Below are positions 16,462 through 26,200 of a stretch of 64,000 nt of DNA, piece by piece. The position numbers and the translations under genes were made by a program. The DNA is taken from NCBI RefSeq assembly GCF_004216915.1, contig NZ_SGXD01000004.1:248001-312000 (forward strand), written 5' to 3'. The notes beneath the pieces were generated by a model that saw only the letters and a list, made by a program, of their open reading frames with translations, did not search any database and was not told the DNA's origin. This stretch comes from Motilibacter rhizosphaerae. Its GTDB lineage: Bacteria; Actinomycetota; Actinomycetes; Motilibacterales; Motilibacteraceae. Position 1 is the first letter of the stretch. Every line of letters begins with the position of its first letter.

Positions 16462-17949
16462 AATAAGGGCCCCGAGCGGGGTGACGGGTTGCCCGTCCGC
16501 CCCGTGCCCGGGGTCGTCGCGCTGCCCGGACCGGGGTTGCCGTTCGCAAGGGCCGTGGAGCAGGTGGCTGCTGGCCCGATGCTGCTGACATTGGTGCAGC
16601 AGCTGAGTCGCGACGAGGGCCTGCTGCGGTCCTGGGCGCTCGCGGGTGAGGGTGCTGCCTCGTTCCGGCCGGAGTCCGTGGTCCTCGCCGACGCGCGGCT
16701 GGCGCTGGTGCAGGCCTGCGCGCGGGTGGAGGCTGTGGCAGCCGCGGTGAAGGCCGAGCTCGTCGCCTCGGCTTACGGGCAGATCACGACGGCGACCGCG
16801 GAGACGGTGCCGGGCGCGGCTCGGGGTGGTGGCGCAGAGGCCTCCGCGCAGGCGGAGATGGCGCTGGCGCTGCGGATGACCGAGCGCGGGACCGCCGCGA
16901 TGGTCGACGGCGCGGTGCTGCTCACGTCGCGCCACCCCGGTACGCGGTGGCTGCTCACCGAGGGCCACCTCTCACCCGCACACGCCCGGGTCGTGGTCGA
17001 CGAGGCGTCCGTCCTCGCCGACGAGGACATCCCCGCACTCGAGGCGGCGGTGCTGCGCCGCGCCCCGGAGCGGACGGTCAGCGAGCTGCGCCGAGACGTG
17101 CGCCGCGCGGTCGCCAAGCTCGACCCCCGCGGGGCGGCGGAGCGGCACGCCGACGCCGTCCAGCAGCGCAGTGTGCGGGTCACCCCGCTCCCGGACGGGA
17201 TGGCGGAGATCCGCGCGCTGCTCACCGCCGACGAGGCACAGGTCGTCTGCGGGGCGCTCGACCGCATCGCCCGAGACCTGCGTCCTGCACCGAGCGAGGA
17301 GGGCGGAGCTGGCGCTGCGTCCAGGGCGAGCGGCAGAGGCGGGTTCGCGCACCGCCCTGGCTCACGCGCGGACGCGCTCGTCGCGGTCTGCTCGGTCCTG
17401 CTCGACCCGACTGCAGACGGCGACTTCCTCCCCGCCTTGACCAGGACGGCCGCGCCGGTCGCAGTGCAGGTGCAGATCTCCGCCGCCACCCTCCTCGGCC
17501 TCGCCGAGGACCCCGCGCACCTCGTGGGCCACGGGCCGATCCCCGCCGACCTCGGCCGCCTCCTCGCCAGCGACGGGACCTGGCAGCTCGCCATCACCGA
17601 CCCCGACGGCCGGCTCCTCGACCTCCACCGCCTCCGCTACCAGCCCACCGCCGCCCAACGCGCACGGGTGACCGCGCTGTGGCTGCACTGCGGACACCCC
17701 ACCTGCTCCGTACCCGCGGCCCGCTGCGACGTCGACCACACGGTGCCGTACAACCACGACGAGCCCGACGACCCCGGCGGCGGGCACACCACCTGCCGCA
17801 ACCTCTGCCCCAGATGCAGGCTCCACCACAACCTCAAGACCTGGTGGGGCTGGACCACCACACCACTCCCCGACGGCACCATCGCCCACCGCACCCCACT
17901 CGGCCGCATCTACGAAGCACGACCAGAACCCCAACCCTGCGCCGCCTGA
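16453..17949 (+). CDS. DUF222 / HNH endonuclease-domain protein, 13E12 repeat family
   Basis: The 498-residue product has an N-terminal DUF222 helical domain (about residues 60-330, with LTEGHLSPAHARVVVDEA and TVSELRRDVRRAV) and a C-terminal HNH nuclease motif. The zinc/HNH region reads CGHPTCSVPAARCDVDHTVPYNHDE, then NLCPRCRLHHNLKT, with the Cys pairs, the DVDH core and the final HH-N. This is the REP13E12 family, present in many copies in actinobacterial genomes and thought to behave like homing or mobile genes. ATG 16453 is chosen because the promoter and SOS box fall exactly on it; longer frames run through the repeat array. Expression should be induced by DNA damage. The natural target is unknown. 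Confidence 0.9.
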   Translation: MRSNKGPERGDGLPVRPVPGVVALPGPGLPFARAVEQVAAGPMLLTLVQQLSRDEGLLRSWALAGEGAASFRPESVVLADARLALVQACARVEAVAAAVKAELVASAYGQITTATAETVPGAARGGGAEASAQAEMALALRMTERGTAAMVDGAVLLTSRHPGTRWLLTEGHLSPAHARVVVDEASVLADEDIPALEAAVLRRAPERTVSELRRDVRRAVAKLDPRGAAERHADAVQQRSVRVTPLPDGMAEIRALLTADEAQVVCGALDRIARDLRPAPSEEGGAGAASRASGRGGFAHRPGSRADALVAVCSVLLDPTADGDFLPALTRTAAPVAVQVQISAATLLGLAEDPAHLVGHGPIPADLGRLLASDGTWQLAITDPDGRLLDLHRLRYQPTAAQRARVTALWLHCGHPTCSVPAARCDVDHTVPYNHDEPDDPGGGHTTCRNLCPRCRLHHNLKTWWGWTTTPLPDGTIAHRTPLGRIYEARPEPQPCAA

Positions 17950-18110
17950 CTCAGCCGTCGGCAGTGGAGAGAACCCCGAGCAGCAGCAGTACCAGCACGA
18001 CCGCCCAGCCCCGCCGGCACCAGCCGGACGGGGCCAGCGGCATGCAGTGCGGCGGGCGGTAGGCCGCGACGCGGAGCCGCCCGCCCTGAGCCCGCCCTAA
18101 GCCCCGAGCC

Positions 18111-20069
18111 CTACGCCCGACCAGCGCCCAGCGGCGCGCCGACGACCGTCGCGCGGCCGGCGAGCTTCGCGGCGTACAGCGCGTCATCAGCGGCACGGAC
18201 GAGCTCGCCCACCTCGCCGCGCGGCACCGGGTGCACGACCGCCCACCCCGCGCTGATGCTGAGCAGCCCCGCGTCGACGCCGTCCGCGTGCTCGATCCCC
18301 AGCCGGCGCACCCCGTCGAGCAGCCGCGCCGCGACGGTGGCAGCCCCGTCGTCGCCGGTCGCGGGGAGCACGAGCGCGAACTCCTCCCCGCCGTACCGCG
18401 CGGGCAGGTCCTCGCCGCGCACGGCGACGGCGCGCAGCACGCCGGCGACCGCGCGCAGGGAGGCGTCGCCGGCGGGGTGGCCGTAGCGGTCGTTGAACTG
18501 CTTGAACCGGTCGACGTCGCACAGCACGAGCGCGAGCGGGGCGGCGTGCCGGGCGCAGCGGTCCCAGGCGCGCTGCAGCGCGGCGTTGAAGGCACGCCGG
18601 TTGGCGACGCCGGTCAGCTCGTCGACGAGGCTGAGCCGCTCGAGCTCGGCGTTGGCGCGCAGCAGCTCGGCCTCGGCAGCGCGTCGGGTCGCGACCTCCG
18701 CCTCGAGCTGGCGGGTGCGCAGCGACACGAGCCGCTCGAGCCCGTGGGCGTACCCCTGCAGCTCGCGCTCGCGCGCGAGCGCGTCGAGGGCGCGGGAGAG
18801 GTCCACCTGGAGCACGTCGGACAGGCGGGCGCGGGCGCTCTCCCCGTCGAAGTCGTAGACGAGGTAGCCGTGCCGCCCGCGGTGGCCGAAGAGCACCTGG
18901 ACCACCCGCGCCGGCAGCAGCCGCTCCTCCAGACCGGCCGGCAGCAGCCGCTCGGCAGGGACCACTGGCCGCGACGCGGGCGCGGGCACGGACGTCGCGC
19001 CGTCGACGTACGCCAGGGCGAGCCGTCGCTCCCCCGCCTCGTCGAGCACGAGGAAGCACTGGCGCAGGCCGAGCCGCGTCAGCCGCAGCGCCAGCTCCTC
19101 GACCACCTCCTCCACGGTCGTGCACGCGCTGACCGCCCGGCTCAGCTCCAGCGCCGAGTCGAGCGAGGACCGGTCGAGCAGCGCGCCGCGCCCGTCCTCC
19201 AGCTCGCGGCGGCGCTCGACCACCGCAGCGCCGGAGGAGGCGCGGCGCACCAGCCGGCTCGGCAGCCGCACTCCCACCCGGGCGTGCGCCGCGGCAGCCC
19301 GGCCGGCCGCGAGGTCGAGCACGAGGCGGGCGGCGGCGCGCCCCTGGGCCTCCAGCTCCTGCGCCACGCTCGTGATGCCGACGACGTCCGCCTCCCAGCC
19401 GTCGTCGAAGCCCGTCACGCGGACGTCGCGCGGGACCCGCCGGCCCGCGGCGGCGAGGGCGTCGACCGCGGCGAGGGCCATGACGTCGTTGGCGGCCACG
19501 ACGGCGTCCGGCTGCGTGCCGCTCGCGAGCAGGGCGCTGACGGCGCGGAACGCCGGCTCGTGGTGGAAGCGCCCCTCGACGAGCAGCGCCTCGTCGACCG
19601 GGATGCCGCGGGCCGCGAGCTCGGCGCGGAAGACCGCCTCCCGCTGCTCGGAGTCCGGGTTGCCCGGGTCCCCGCGCAGGAAGGCCGGACGGCGCACGCC
19701 CTGCTCGTCGAGCAGGTGCGCCATCAGCGCGCGCATGCCCGGCCGGTTGTCGCACTCCACCGTCGGCACCCCGGGCAGCCGGCGGGCGATGCCGACGACG
19801 GGGACGCCCGCCTCGCGGGCGGCCGCGGCGAGCACCCCCTCGGTGGCAGGGACGCGCAGGGCCGTGACGACGAGGCCGCGCACCCGCCGGGTCTGCAGGA
19901 GCCGGACGAGCAGCTGCCCGTCCTGGACGTCGCGGGGGTGGCTGACGACGACGAGGAGCGGGACGCCCGTCCCGGCCAGCTCGTCCTGCATGCCGCGCAC
20001 GACCCGGCGCTGGTAGTCGGTCATCTCGTCGACCACCACCGCCACGACCGCGTCTGCGGAGTCCTGCAT
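18111..20069 (-). CDS. diguanylate cyclase with LacI-type substrate-binding sensor
   Basis: This 652-residue protein makes cyclic di-GMP from GTP. Residues about 5-285 form a LacI/GalR-like periplasmic-binding fold (VVAVVVDEMTDYQRRVVRG at the N-terminus, DAVVAANDVMALAAVDAL, RVTGFDDG), but there is no helix-turn-helix and no signal peptide, so the sensor is cytoplasmic. A middle region with a coiled coil leads to the GGDEF domain: DELTGVANRRAF, DVDRFKQFNDRYGH and the active GGEEF at 560-564. RGED five residues before it is an intact RxxD inhibitory I-site. ATG 20069 follows AGGAGG with a 5-base spacer. A small sugar or nucleoside ligand is plausible, but unproven. Confidence 0.9.
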   Translation of the reverse strand: MQDSADAVVAVVVDEMTDYQRRVVRGMQDELAGTGVPLLVVVSHPRDVQDGQLLVRLLQTRRVRGLVVTALRVPATEGVLAAAAREAGVPVVGIARRLPGVPTVECDNRPGMRALMAHLLDEQGVRRPAFLRGDPGNPDSEQREAVFRAELAARGIPVDEALLVEGRFHHEPAFRAVSALLASGTQPDAVVAANDVMALAAVDALAAAGRRVPRDVRVTGFDDGWEADVVGITSVAQELEAQGRAAARLVLDLAAGRAAAAHARVGVRLPSRLVRRASSGAAVVERRRELEDGRGALLDRSSLDSALELSRAVSACTTVEEVVEELALRLTRLGLRQCFLVLDEAGERRLALAYVDGATSVPAPASRPVVPAERLLPAGLEERLLPARVVQVLFGHRGRHGYLVYDFDGESARARLSDVLQVDLSRALDALARERELQGYAHGLERLVSLRTRQLEAEVATRRAAEAELLRANAELERLSLVDELTGVANRRAFNAALQRAWDRCARHAAPLALVLCDVDRFKQFNDRYGHPAGDASLRAVAGVLRAVAVRGEDLPARYGGEEFALVLPATGDDGAATVAARLLDGVRRLGIEHADGVDAGLLSISAGWAVVHPVPRGEVGELVRAADDALYAAKLAGRATVVGAPLGAGRA

Positions 20070-20098
20070 CTCGTCCTCCTGCCCTGCTCATCGGCAGG

Positions 20099-20133
20099 GC
20101 GGAGCCCGACCTGCGCCGCCGGACGGGCTCCGC
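20099..20133 (-). terminator. hairpin after the MFS gene
   Basis: GCGGAGCCCG (20099-20108) pairs perfectly with CGGGCTCCGC (20124-20133). It lies 12 bases past the MFS stop and before the diguanylate cyclase start, so it probably ends the ftsQ/MFS transcript. Confidence 0.65.
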
Positions 20134-20144
20134 GGACGACGCGG

Positions 20145-21476
20145 TCAGGAGGGCAGGACGACCTCGCCGCGGCGCAGGGCGGCGTACGCGTCCGGGTCCC
20201 GCTCCGCCAGCTCGCGGCGCGAGGTCCGGCGCAGCCGCAGCACCTGCCAGGCGCCGAGCGCCCAGACGGGGTACTGCAGCGCCATCGCCCAGCGCAGCGC
20301 GTGCGCGGCGTAGTGGCCCGGCGGGGAGAGCTCCTGCACGACCAGCCCCACGAGCAGGACGGTGGTGAGCGAGGCGGCGAAGCCGCCGACGTTGACGATG
20401 CCGCTGGCGCTGCCGGCCCGCCGGGCGGGGTTGAAGGTCCGCGCGTAGTCGAAGCCGATCATCGAGCCCACGCCGTTGCAGCCGAGGACGACGACGAGCC
20501 CGACCAGCAGCGGCGTCGGCGCGTGCCCGGGCCAGAGCAGCACGAGCGCCCAGGCCGCGGCGCTGATCGCCACGATGGTGAGCACGAGCCACGACCGGTG
20601 GAAGGGGTAGCGCCCGACGAGCCCGCCGACGACCGGCCCGGCGGCCATGCCCGTCAGCGTGAGCAGCGTGAGCAGGGCGGCGGCCTGCCCCGAGCTGCGC
20701 CCCTCGGCCACGACGAGGAAGGGGAAGCCCCAGAGCAGGGTGAAGACGTTGCCGCTGAACTGCGTGGACAGGTGCGTCCAGAACCCCAGCCGGGTGCCGG
20801 GCTCGCGCCACGCGTCGGCCACGTGCTGGCGCAGCTCGCCGGTCGTCGCGGCGGGCGGCGTACCGCCGGGCAGCGGGGTGTCGCGCACGACGAGCCCGAG
20901 CACGACCGCGAGGACGAGGGAGACGGCCGCGGCCGCGGTGAACGTCGCGCTCCAACCCGGGCCGTGGAGCGCCGCGGTCAGCGGGTACGACGACACGATC
21001 GCGCCCAGCGCACCGATCTGGCCGGTGAGCTGCACGAACAGCGGGTTGCGCCGGGCCGGGAACCACGCGCCGACCAGCCGCAGCACGCTGATGAAGGTGA
21101 GCGCGTCGCCGCATCCGAGCACCCCGCGGGCGAGGGCTGCGAGCGGGACGCCGTGCGCCTGGGCGAGCAGCTCCTGGCCGAGCGCCATGAGCAGCGCGCC
21201 CGTGACGAGCAGGCGGCGCGGGCCGAGGCGGTCGAGCAGCGCCCCGACGGGGATCTGCATCGCGGCGTAGACGCTGAGCTGCACGAGCGAGAGCACGCCG
21301 AGCAGGCCGGCGCTGATGCCGAGCCGGTCGGTCGCGAGGAGCCCGGCGACGCCGAGCGACGAGCGGTGGAAGACCGCCGCGCAGTAGCCGACGACCGCCA
21401 CGCCCCACACGAGGTACGCCCGGGCGGAGCTGGGCGCGCTGGTGGTCCGCGGCGTGGTCGTGGAGGGGGCGCTCAT
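20145..21476 (-). CDS. MFS transporter
   Basis: This 443-residue, 12-helix major facilitator has the helix 2-3 loop signature GALLDRLGPRRLL (about residues 78-90) and a weaker copy at the mid-point loop (GGLVGRYPFHRSWL). The first helix begins near residue 20 after a Ser/Thr-rich tail. The ATG at 21476 follows GGAGG. It lies 22 bases downstream of ftsQ on the same strand and could be read through from the division cluster, but nothing in the sequence suggests a role in wall synthesis. The substrate is unknown. Confidence 0.85.
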   Translation of the reverse strand: MSAPSTTTPRTTSAPSSARAYLVWGVAVVGYCAAVFHRSSLGVAGLLATDRLGISAGLLGVLSLVQLSVYAAMQIPVGALLDRLGPRRLLVTGALLMALGQELLAQAHGVPLAALARGVLGCGDALTFISVLRLVGAWFPARRNPLFVQLTGQIGALGAIVSSYPLTAALHGPGWSATFTAAAAVSLVLAVVLGLVVRDTPLPGGTPPAATTGELRQHVADAWREPGTRLGFWTHLSTQFSGNVFTLLWGFPFLVVAEGRSSGQAAALLTLLTLTGMAAGPVVGGLVGRYPFHRSWLVLTIVAISAAAWALVLLWPGHAPTPLLVGLVVVLGCNGVGSMIGFDYARTFNPARRAGSASGIVNVGGFAASLTTVLLVGLVVQELSPPGHYAAHALRWAMALQYPVWALGAWQVLRLRRTSRRELAERDPDAYAALRRGEVVLPS

Positions 21477-21498
21477 GCCCCTCCAGGGTACGCCGGGC

Positions 21499-22317
21499 TC
21501 AGCCCGTGGGCGTCGGCGCCGGGGCGCCGCGGACGGTCGGCGCCTCGGGTGCGCTGACGTCGTAGACCGTCCCGCCGGAGACCGAGCGCATGAGCACGGC
21601 CAGCACCTGGGCCTTGCGGGCCGAGCCCTCGGGGCTCCCCCACACGACCGACGACCCGCCGTGCAGGCGCAGCGTGACGCTGTCCACGCTGTCGGCGTCG
21701 ACGCTGGTGAGCTGTGCGAGCACGGCTCCCGGGAGCACGGCCACGACCGCGGCGGCCGAGCGCAGGGCGCCGGTGTCGCCCCGCCGCGTACGGATCACGG
21801 GGACGTCCGCGGAGCGGCCGGCTGTGGCCGGGGCGGCAGCGAAGGCGGTGCCGGCGGCGTCGACGTAGGACCAGCCCGAGCCCTTCTGGACGACGGCGAC
21901 GGGCTGCCGCTCGACCACCTGCACGCGCAGGGTGTGCGGCCAGACGCGCGTCACGGTCGCCGAGGCCACCGCCGGCAGGGCCCGGACGCGGCGGGCGGCC
22001 GCGGCCGGGTCGACGCGCGGGAGCGGGAACCCGGCGCGGACGCCCACGGCGGCGCGCACCGCCGCGGCGGGCACCCGGTCGGTGCCGCGCACCTCGACCG
22101 TGTGCACGCCGAGCGCGCTGGTGCCGAGCGCCACCCAGCCGGCCAGCACGAGCACGGTCACGACGCCGAGCAGCGCGACCAGCGCGCGGCGCGAGAGCCA
22201 GGGACGGCGTACGGGCTGAGGAGCCGGCCGCGACGACTCGCGCGCCACGCGGACGGTCGCCCCGCCGGGCCGGCGCCCAGCGCGGCCGGGGCGCACCGCG
22301 GTCCGGCGGGCCGTCAT
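21499..22317 (-). CDS. ftsQ: cell division protein FtsQ
   Basis: FtsQ is a bitopic divisome protein that links FtsL/FtsB to the rest of the machine. The 272-residue protein has a basic cytoplasmic tail, one membrane helix (about residues 46-68) and the POTRA domain (VHTVEVRGTDRVPAAAVRAA to RVWPHTLRVQVVERQPVAV), followed by the FtsQ beta domain. The ATG at 22317 overlaps the murC stop as ATGA. In most actinobacteria the next gene is ftsZ; here it is an MFS gene, and ftsZ lies 9 kb further on. Confidence 0.95.
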   Translation of the reverse strand: MTARRTAVRPGRAGRRPGGATVRVARESSRPAPQPVRRPWLSRRALVALLGVVTVLVLAGWVALGTSALGVHTVEVRGTDRVPAAAVRAAVGVRAGFPLPRVDPAAAARRVRALPAVASATVTRVWPHTLRVQVVERQPVAVVQKGSGWSYVDAAGTAFAAAPATAGRSADVPVIRTRRGDTGALRSAAAVVAVLPGAVLAQLTSVDADSVDSVTLRLHGGSSVVWGSPEGSARKAQVLAVLMRSVSGGTVYDVSAPEAPTVRGAPAPTPTG

Positions 22318-23732
22318 CCCCGCGCCCCGAGCAGCTCGAGCGCCTCGGGGCCGATCATCGTGACGTCGCCGGCCCCGAGGGTGAGGACGAGGTCGCCGGG
22401 GCGGGCGAGCTCCGCGAGGCGCCCGGCAACGGCCGACCAGGAGGGCTCGTAGACGACCTCGCCGGCCGGCAGCGGCACGGCGGCGGCCACGGCCTCGCCG
22501 GTCGCTCCCGGCACCGGGTCCTCGCCCGCGGCGTACACGTCCATGACGACGACGGCGTCGGCCAGGCCGAGGGCGGCGCCGAACTCGTCGCGGAAGGCGG
22601 CGGTGCGGCTGTAGCGGTGCGGCTGGAAGGCGACGACGAGCCGGCCGCCGTGCGCGACCGAGCGCGCGGCGGACAGCGTCGCGCGGATCTCGGTCGGGTG
22701 GTGGGCGTAGTCGTCGAAGACGCGGACGCCGCCGGCGGTGCCCTTCGCCTCGAAGCGGCGCCGGGTGCCGCTGAAGCGCTCGAGCCCCTCACGCACCTCC
22801 GCGGCGGAGAAGCCCAGGCCGAGCGCGGTCGTCAGCGCGGCCGCGGCGTTGAGCGCGTTGTGCCGCCCGGGCACCTGCAGCGCCACCTCGCCCACGCGCC
22901 GGCCCTGCACGACCGCGGTGAAGCGGGAGCCCGACCCCGCGACGTAGAGGTCCTCGATGCGCACGCCCGCCGCGGCGCTCTCGCCGTAGCTGCGCACGTC
23001 GATGCCCTCCGCGGATGCGGTACGCGCCAGGGCCACCGCGCCCGGGTCGTCGGCGCACGTCACGAGGAAGCCGCCCGGCTGGATGCGGCGCGCGAAGGCC
23101 TCGAAGGCCGCTGCGACGGCCTCCCCCGTGCCGTAGTGGTCGAGGTGGTCGGCCTCGACGTTGGTGACGATCGCGGCGGAGGGCGAGTAGAGCAGGAACG
23201 AGCCGTCGCTCTCGTCGGCCTCCGCGACGAACAGGTCGCCCGAGCCGTTGTGGGCGTTGGCCCCGGACTCGTTGAGGCTGCCGCCGATCGCGAACGACGG
23301 GTCGGCCCCGCAGTGCTGCAGCGCGACGGTGAGCATCGACGTCGTCGTCGTCTTGCCGTGGGTCCCGGCCACGGCGAGGGCGCGGCGCCCGGCCATGACG
23401 GCGGCGAGCGCGGCCGCGCGCGGGAGCACGAGCAGGCCCCGGGCGCGGGCCTCGACGAGCTCGGGGTTGTCCGGGCGGATCGCGCTCGACACGACGACGG
23501 TGTCGGCGCCGCTGACGTTGTCCGCCGCGTGCCCGACGTGCACGGTCGCGCCGAGCGCGCGCAGCGCGGTCAGGGCGCGGGAGTCGCGTGCGTCGCTGCC
23601 GGAGACCGACGCCCCGCGGGCGAGCAGGATCCGCGCGATGCCGGACATCCCGGCACCCCCGATGCCGACGAAGTGGACGCGGCCCAGCTGGTCGGCCGGC
23701 GGCACGGGGTCGGGGGCGGGCACGGCGCTCAC
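22314..23732 (-). CDS. murC: UDP-N-acetylmuramate--L-alanine ligase
   Basis: MurC adds L-Ala to UDP-MurNAc in the cytoplasm, using ATP. The 472-residue protein has the N-terminal [15 protein letters not shown] nucleotide fold, the ATP loop [12 protein letters not shown], the [11 protein letters not shown] motif and the [18 protein letters not shown] segments of the Mur ligase C-terminal domain. The GTG start at 23732 overlaps the murG stop as GTGA, and its own stop overlaps the ftsQ start. Confidence 0.97.
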   Translation of the reverse strand: MSAVPAPDPVPPADQLGRVHFVGIGGAGMSGIARILLARGASVSGSDARDSRALTALRALGATVHVGHAADNVSGADTVVVSSAIRPDNPELVEARARGLLVLPRAAALAAVMAGRRALAVAGTHGKTTTTSMLTVALQHCGADPSFAIGGSLNESGANAHNGSGDLFVAEADESDGSFLLYSPSAAIVTNVEADHLDHYGTGEAVAAAFEAFARRIQPGGFLVTCADDPGAVALARTASAEGIDVRSYGESAAAGVRIEDLYVAGSGSRFTAVVQGRRVGEVALQVPGRHNALNAAAALTTALGLGFSAAEVREGLERFSGTRRRFEAKGTAGGVRVFDDYAHHPTEIRATLSAARSVAHGGRLVVAFQPHRYSRTAAFRDEFGAALGLADAVVVMDVYAAGEDPVPGATGEAVAAAVPLPAGEVVYEPSWSAVAGRLAELARPGDLVLTLGAGDVTMIGPEALELLGARG

Positions 23733-24823
23733 GAGGGGTCCTCCCGGGACGAGCGCCCGGCGCCGGCGGCGAGCACGAGGTCGGCGAGACGGTCGTCGCC
23801 GTCCCGGCGGCCGAACGCGGCGGCCGCGGCCGACATCCTCCCAAGCCGCTCGGGGTCGCGGAGCAGCGGGAGCAGGGTCCGCTCGACCTCCTCCGGCGTG
23901 CAGGCCGCGTCCTCGACGAGCAGCCCCCCGCCGGCCGCGACCACCGGTGCGGCGTTGAGCCGCTGCTCGCCGTTGCCGTGCGGGAACGGCACGTACGCCG
24001 CGGGCAGGCCGACCGCCGCCAGCTCGCTGCACGTCATCGCCCCGGACCGGCACAGCACGAGGTCGGCCGCGGCATACGCGAGGTCCATCCGGTCGAGGTA
24101 CTCGCGCACCGCGTAGCGCGGGTCGTCGGGCACGTCGACCGCTCCCCCGCGCCCGACCGCGTGCAGCACCTGCACGCCGGCGTCGAGCAGGGCCCGCGCC
24201 GCTCCGGAGGCCGCCCGGTTGAGCGTGCGCGCGCCCTGCGAGCCGCCGAAGACGAGCAGGCACGGCGCGTCCGGGTCCAGCCCGAGCTCCGCGCGGGCCG
24301 GCTGTCGGGCCGCGGCGCGGTCGAGCGTGCTGATCGAGCGGCGCAGCGGCATCCCGACGTACTCCGCGTGCGGCAGCGTGCTGTCCGGCCAGGCGCTCCC
24401 GACGGCGTCGGCCATCCGTGCGCCGAGCCGGTTGGCGAGGCCCGGACGGACGTTGGCCTCGTGGACGACGACGCGCGCACCGGTCCGCCGCGCCGCGAGG
24501 TACGCGGGGGCCGCGACGTAGCCGCCGAAGCCGACGACGACGTCGGCGTCCACGTCGCGCAGCACCGCAGCGGTCTCGGCGACGGCGGACCGGACGCGCA
24601 GCGGGAGCGCGAGCAGCTGCGGCGTGGGCCTGCGCGGGACGGGCACGGGCGGGATCATCCGCAGCTCGTAGCCGCGGTCGGGGACGAGCCGCGCCTCCAG
24701 CCCGCGCGGGGTGCCGAGCGCGGTGATGCCGATCGAGGGGTCGCGCCGGCGCAGGGCGTCGGCGAGGGCGAGCGCGGGCTCGACGTGCCCCGCGGTGCCG
24801 CCGCCGGCGAGCACGACGTGCAT
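23729..24823 (-). CDS. murG: UDP-GlcNAc:lipid I GlcNAc transferase
   Basis: MurG is a peripheral membrane glycosyltransferase (GT28) that turns lipid I into lipid II. The 364-residue protein starts [20 protein letters not shown], the canonical G-loop, and has the second loop [13 protein letters not shown]. The donor-site segment is [11 protein letters not shown], and [11 protein letters not shown] holds the acceptor/donor binding signature. The ATG at 24823 shares one base with the ftsW stop (TGATG), so the two are tightly coupled. Confidence 0.97.
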   Translation of the reverse strand: MHVVLAGGGTAGHVEPALALADALRRRDPSIGITALGTPRGLEARLVPDRGYELRMIPPVPVPRRPTPQLLALPLRVRSAVAETAAVLRDVDADVVVGFGGYVAAPAYLAARRTGARVVVHEANVRPGLANRLGARMADAVGSAWPDSTLPHAEYVGMPLRRSISTLDRAAARQPARAELGLDPDAPCLLVFGGSQGARTLNRAASGAARALLDAGVQVLHAVGRGGAVDVPDDPRYAVREYLDRMDLAYAAADLVLCRSGAMTCSELAAVGLPAAYVPFPHGNGEQRLNAAPVVAAGGGLLVEDAACTPEEVERTLLPLLRDPERLGRMSAAAAAFGRRDGDDRLADLVLAAGAGRSSREDPS

Positions 24824-26076
24824 CAGCGGCCGACCTGCTCGGGCACCCGGACGGCCACGGGCTCCGGCAGCGGGAGCACCGCCCGGGCGGCGCGCTCCTC
24901 CTTGGCCTGGGCCCGCGCCAGGCTGAGCAGCAGGCCGATGGCCGCCAGCGTCGTCAGCAGCGCCGACCCGCCCGCGGAGACGAGCGGCAGGGGGATGCCG
25001 ATGACCGGCATGAGGCCGACGACGGCGCCGATGTTGACGAGGGTCTGGAAGCCGAGCCACGTGGTGACGCCCGCGGCGGCGAGCTGCTCGAACCGGCCGG
25101 TGGAGCGCAGGGCCACGCGGTAGCCGCCGTAGCAGAGGGCGGTGTAGAGCAGGAGCACGCTGATGGTGCCGAGCAGTCCCAGCTCCTCGCCGATGATCGC
25201 GAAGATGAAGTCGTTCTGGGCCTCGGGCAGGTTGCCCCACTTCTCGCGCGAGGCCCCGAGCCCGACGCCGAACCAGCCGCCCGTCCCGAGGGCGTACCGC
25301 CCGTGCAGCGGCTGGTAGTTGACCTGCGCGACGTCGCTGCTCGGGTCCAGCCAGGCCGAGATGCGGCCGACGCGGTTGGCGTTGGTCGCGGCGAGCAGGC
25401 CGGCGAGGCCGCCGCCGACGCCGAGGACGAGCCCGAACAGCCGGAACGGCGCCCCCGCGAAGAAGAGCAGGGCGAGCAGGATGACGATGAGGACGAGCGC
25501 GGTGCCGAGGTCGTTGCCCCACAGGACGAGCAGCAGGACGACGCCCGTCACCGGGACCAGCGGCACGAGCAGGTGCTTCCACTGGGTGAGCAGCTTGTGC
25601 TTGCGGGTCAGCAGGTCCGCGCCCCACAGGATCAGCGCGAGCTTCGCCGCCTCGCTGGGCTGGACCTGCACGCCGCCGACGACGATCCAGTTCGTGTTGC
25701 CGTTGACCGAGTGCGACCCCGCGACCTGGACGAGGGCCAGCAGGGTGCCGGCGACGAGCAGCGAGGGGTACGCGAGGGCGCGCCACGCCCGCACGGGCAG
25801 CCGGGCGCAGACGAAGAGCACGGGGAGGCCGAGCGCGAAGAACCGCACCTGCTTGCGCCAGAACCAGAACGACGAGCCGTGGTCGCGGTAGGACTCGACG
25901 CTCGAGGCGGAGAGCACCATGACGAGCCCGAGCAGGACGAGCAGGCCCGCGCTGCCGAGGATGATGACGAACGCGGCGTTCGGCCGCTCGAGCAGCCCCT
26001 TGACGCTGGCGACCGCGCCCGCGCCGGGCGTGGGCAGCTGCCGCCGCGTGCGGACGCGTGCCGCGGTCCCGCTCAT
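24823..26076 (-). CDS. ftsW: septal peptidoglycan polymerase FtsW (SEDS family)
   Basis: FtsW polymerises lipid II at the septum with FtsI. The 417-residue protein has about ten membrane helices and the SEDS signatures [23 protein letters not shown]-type [17 protein letters not shown], and [16 protein letters not shown] with the conserved acidic residue, then [16 protein letters not shown]. The ATG at 26076 follows AGGGGG with a 6-base spacer. murD, its usual upstream neighbour, is separated from it by a 4.5-kb insertion, so ftsW-murG-murC-ftsQ must start from a promoter in the 124-base gap shared with the divergent hydrolase. Confidence 0.96.
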   Translation of the reverse strand: MSGTAARVRTRRQLPTPGAGAVASVKGLLERPNAAFVIILGSAGLLVLLGLVMVLSASSVESYRDHGSSFWFWRKQVRFFALGLPVLFVCARLPVRAWRALAYPSLLVAGTLLALVQVAGSHSVNGNTNWIVVGGVQVQPSEAAKLALILWGADLLTRKHKLLTQWKHLLVPLVPVTGVVLLLVLWGNDLGTALVLIVILLALLFFAGAPFRLFGLVLGVGGGLAGLLAATNANRVGRISAWLDPSSDVAQVNYQPLHGRYALGTGGWFGVGLGASREKWGNLPEAQNDFIFAIIGEELGLLGTISVLLLYTALCYGGYRVALRSTGRFEQLAAAGVTTWLGFQTLVNIGAVVGLMPVIGIPLPLVSAGGSALLTTLAAIGLLLSLARAQAKEERAARAVLPLPEPVAVRVPEQVGR

Positions 26077-26200
26077 CCGCTGCCCCCTGCCGCTCGCTCG
26101 TGCCCCCTGCGCGCGACGATCGTACGGAGCGGGACGGGCGGCTCCGGGCAGGCGCGCCGAGCCGGGACGAGAGCATTGCGTGACCGGAGGAGGACGCACG

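Noticed and set aside
17951-18040. Minus-strand 30-residue hydrophobic frame (MPLAPSGWCRRGWAVVLVL...)
   Set aside because: It looks like a small membrane peptide, but there is no ribosome site, the codon pattern is mixed, and it sits in a short gap after the DUF222 gene. Not enough to call a gene.
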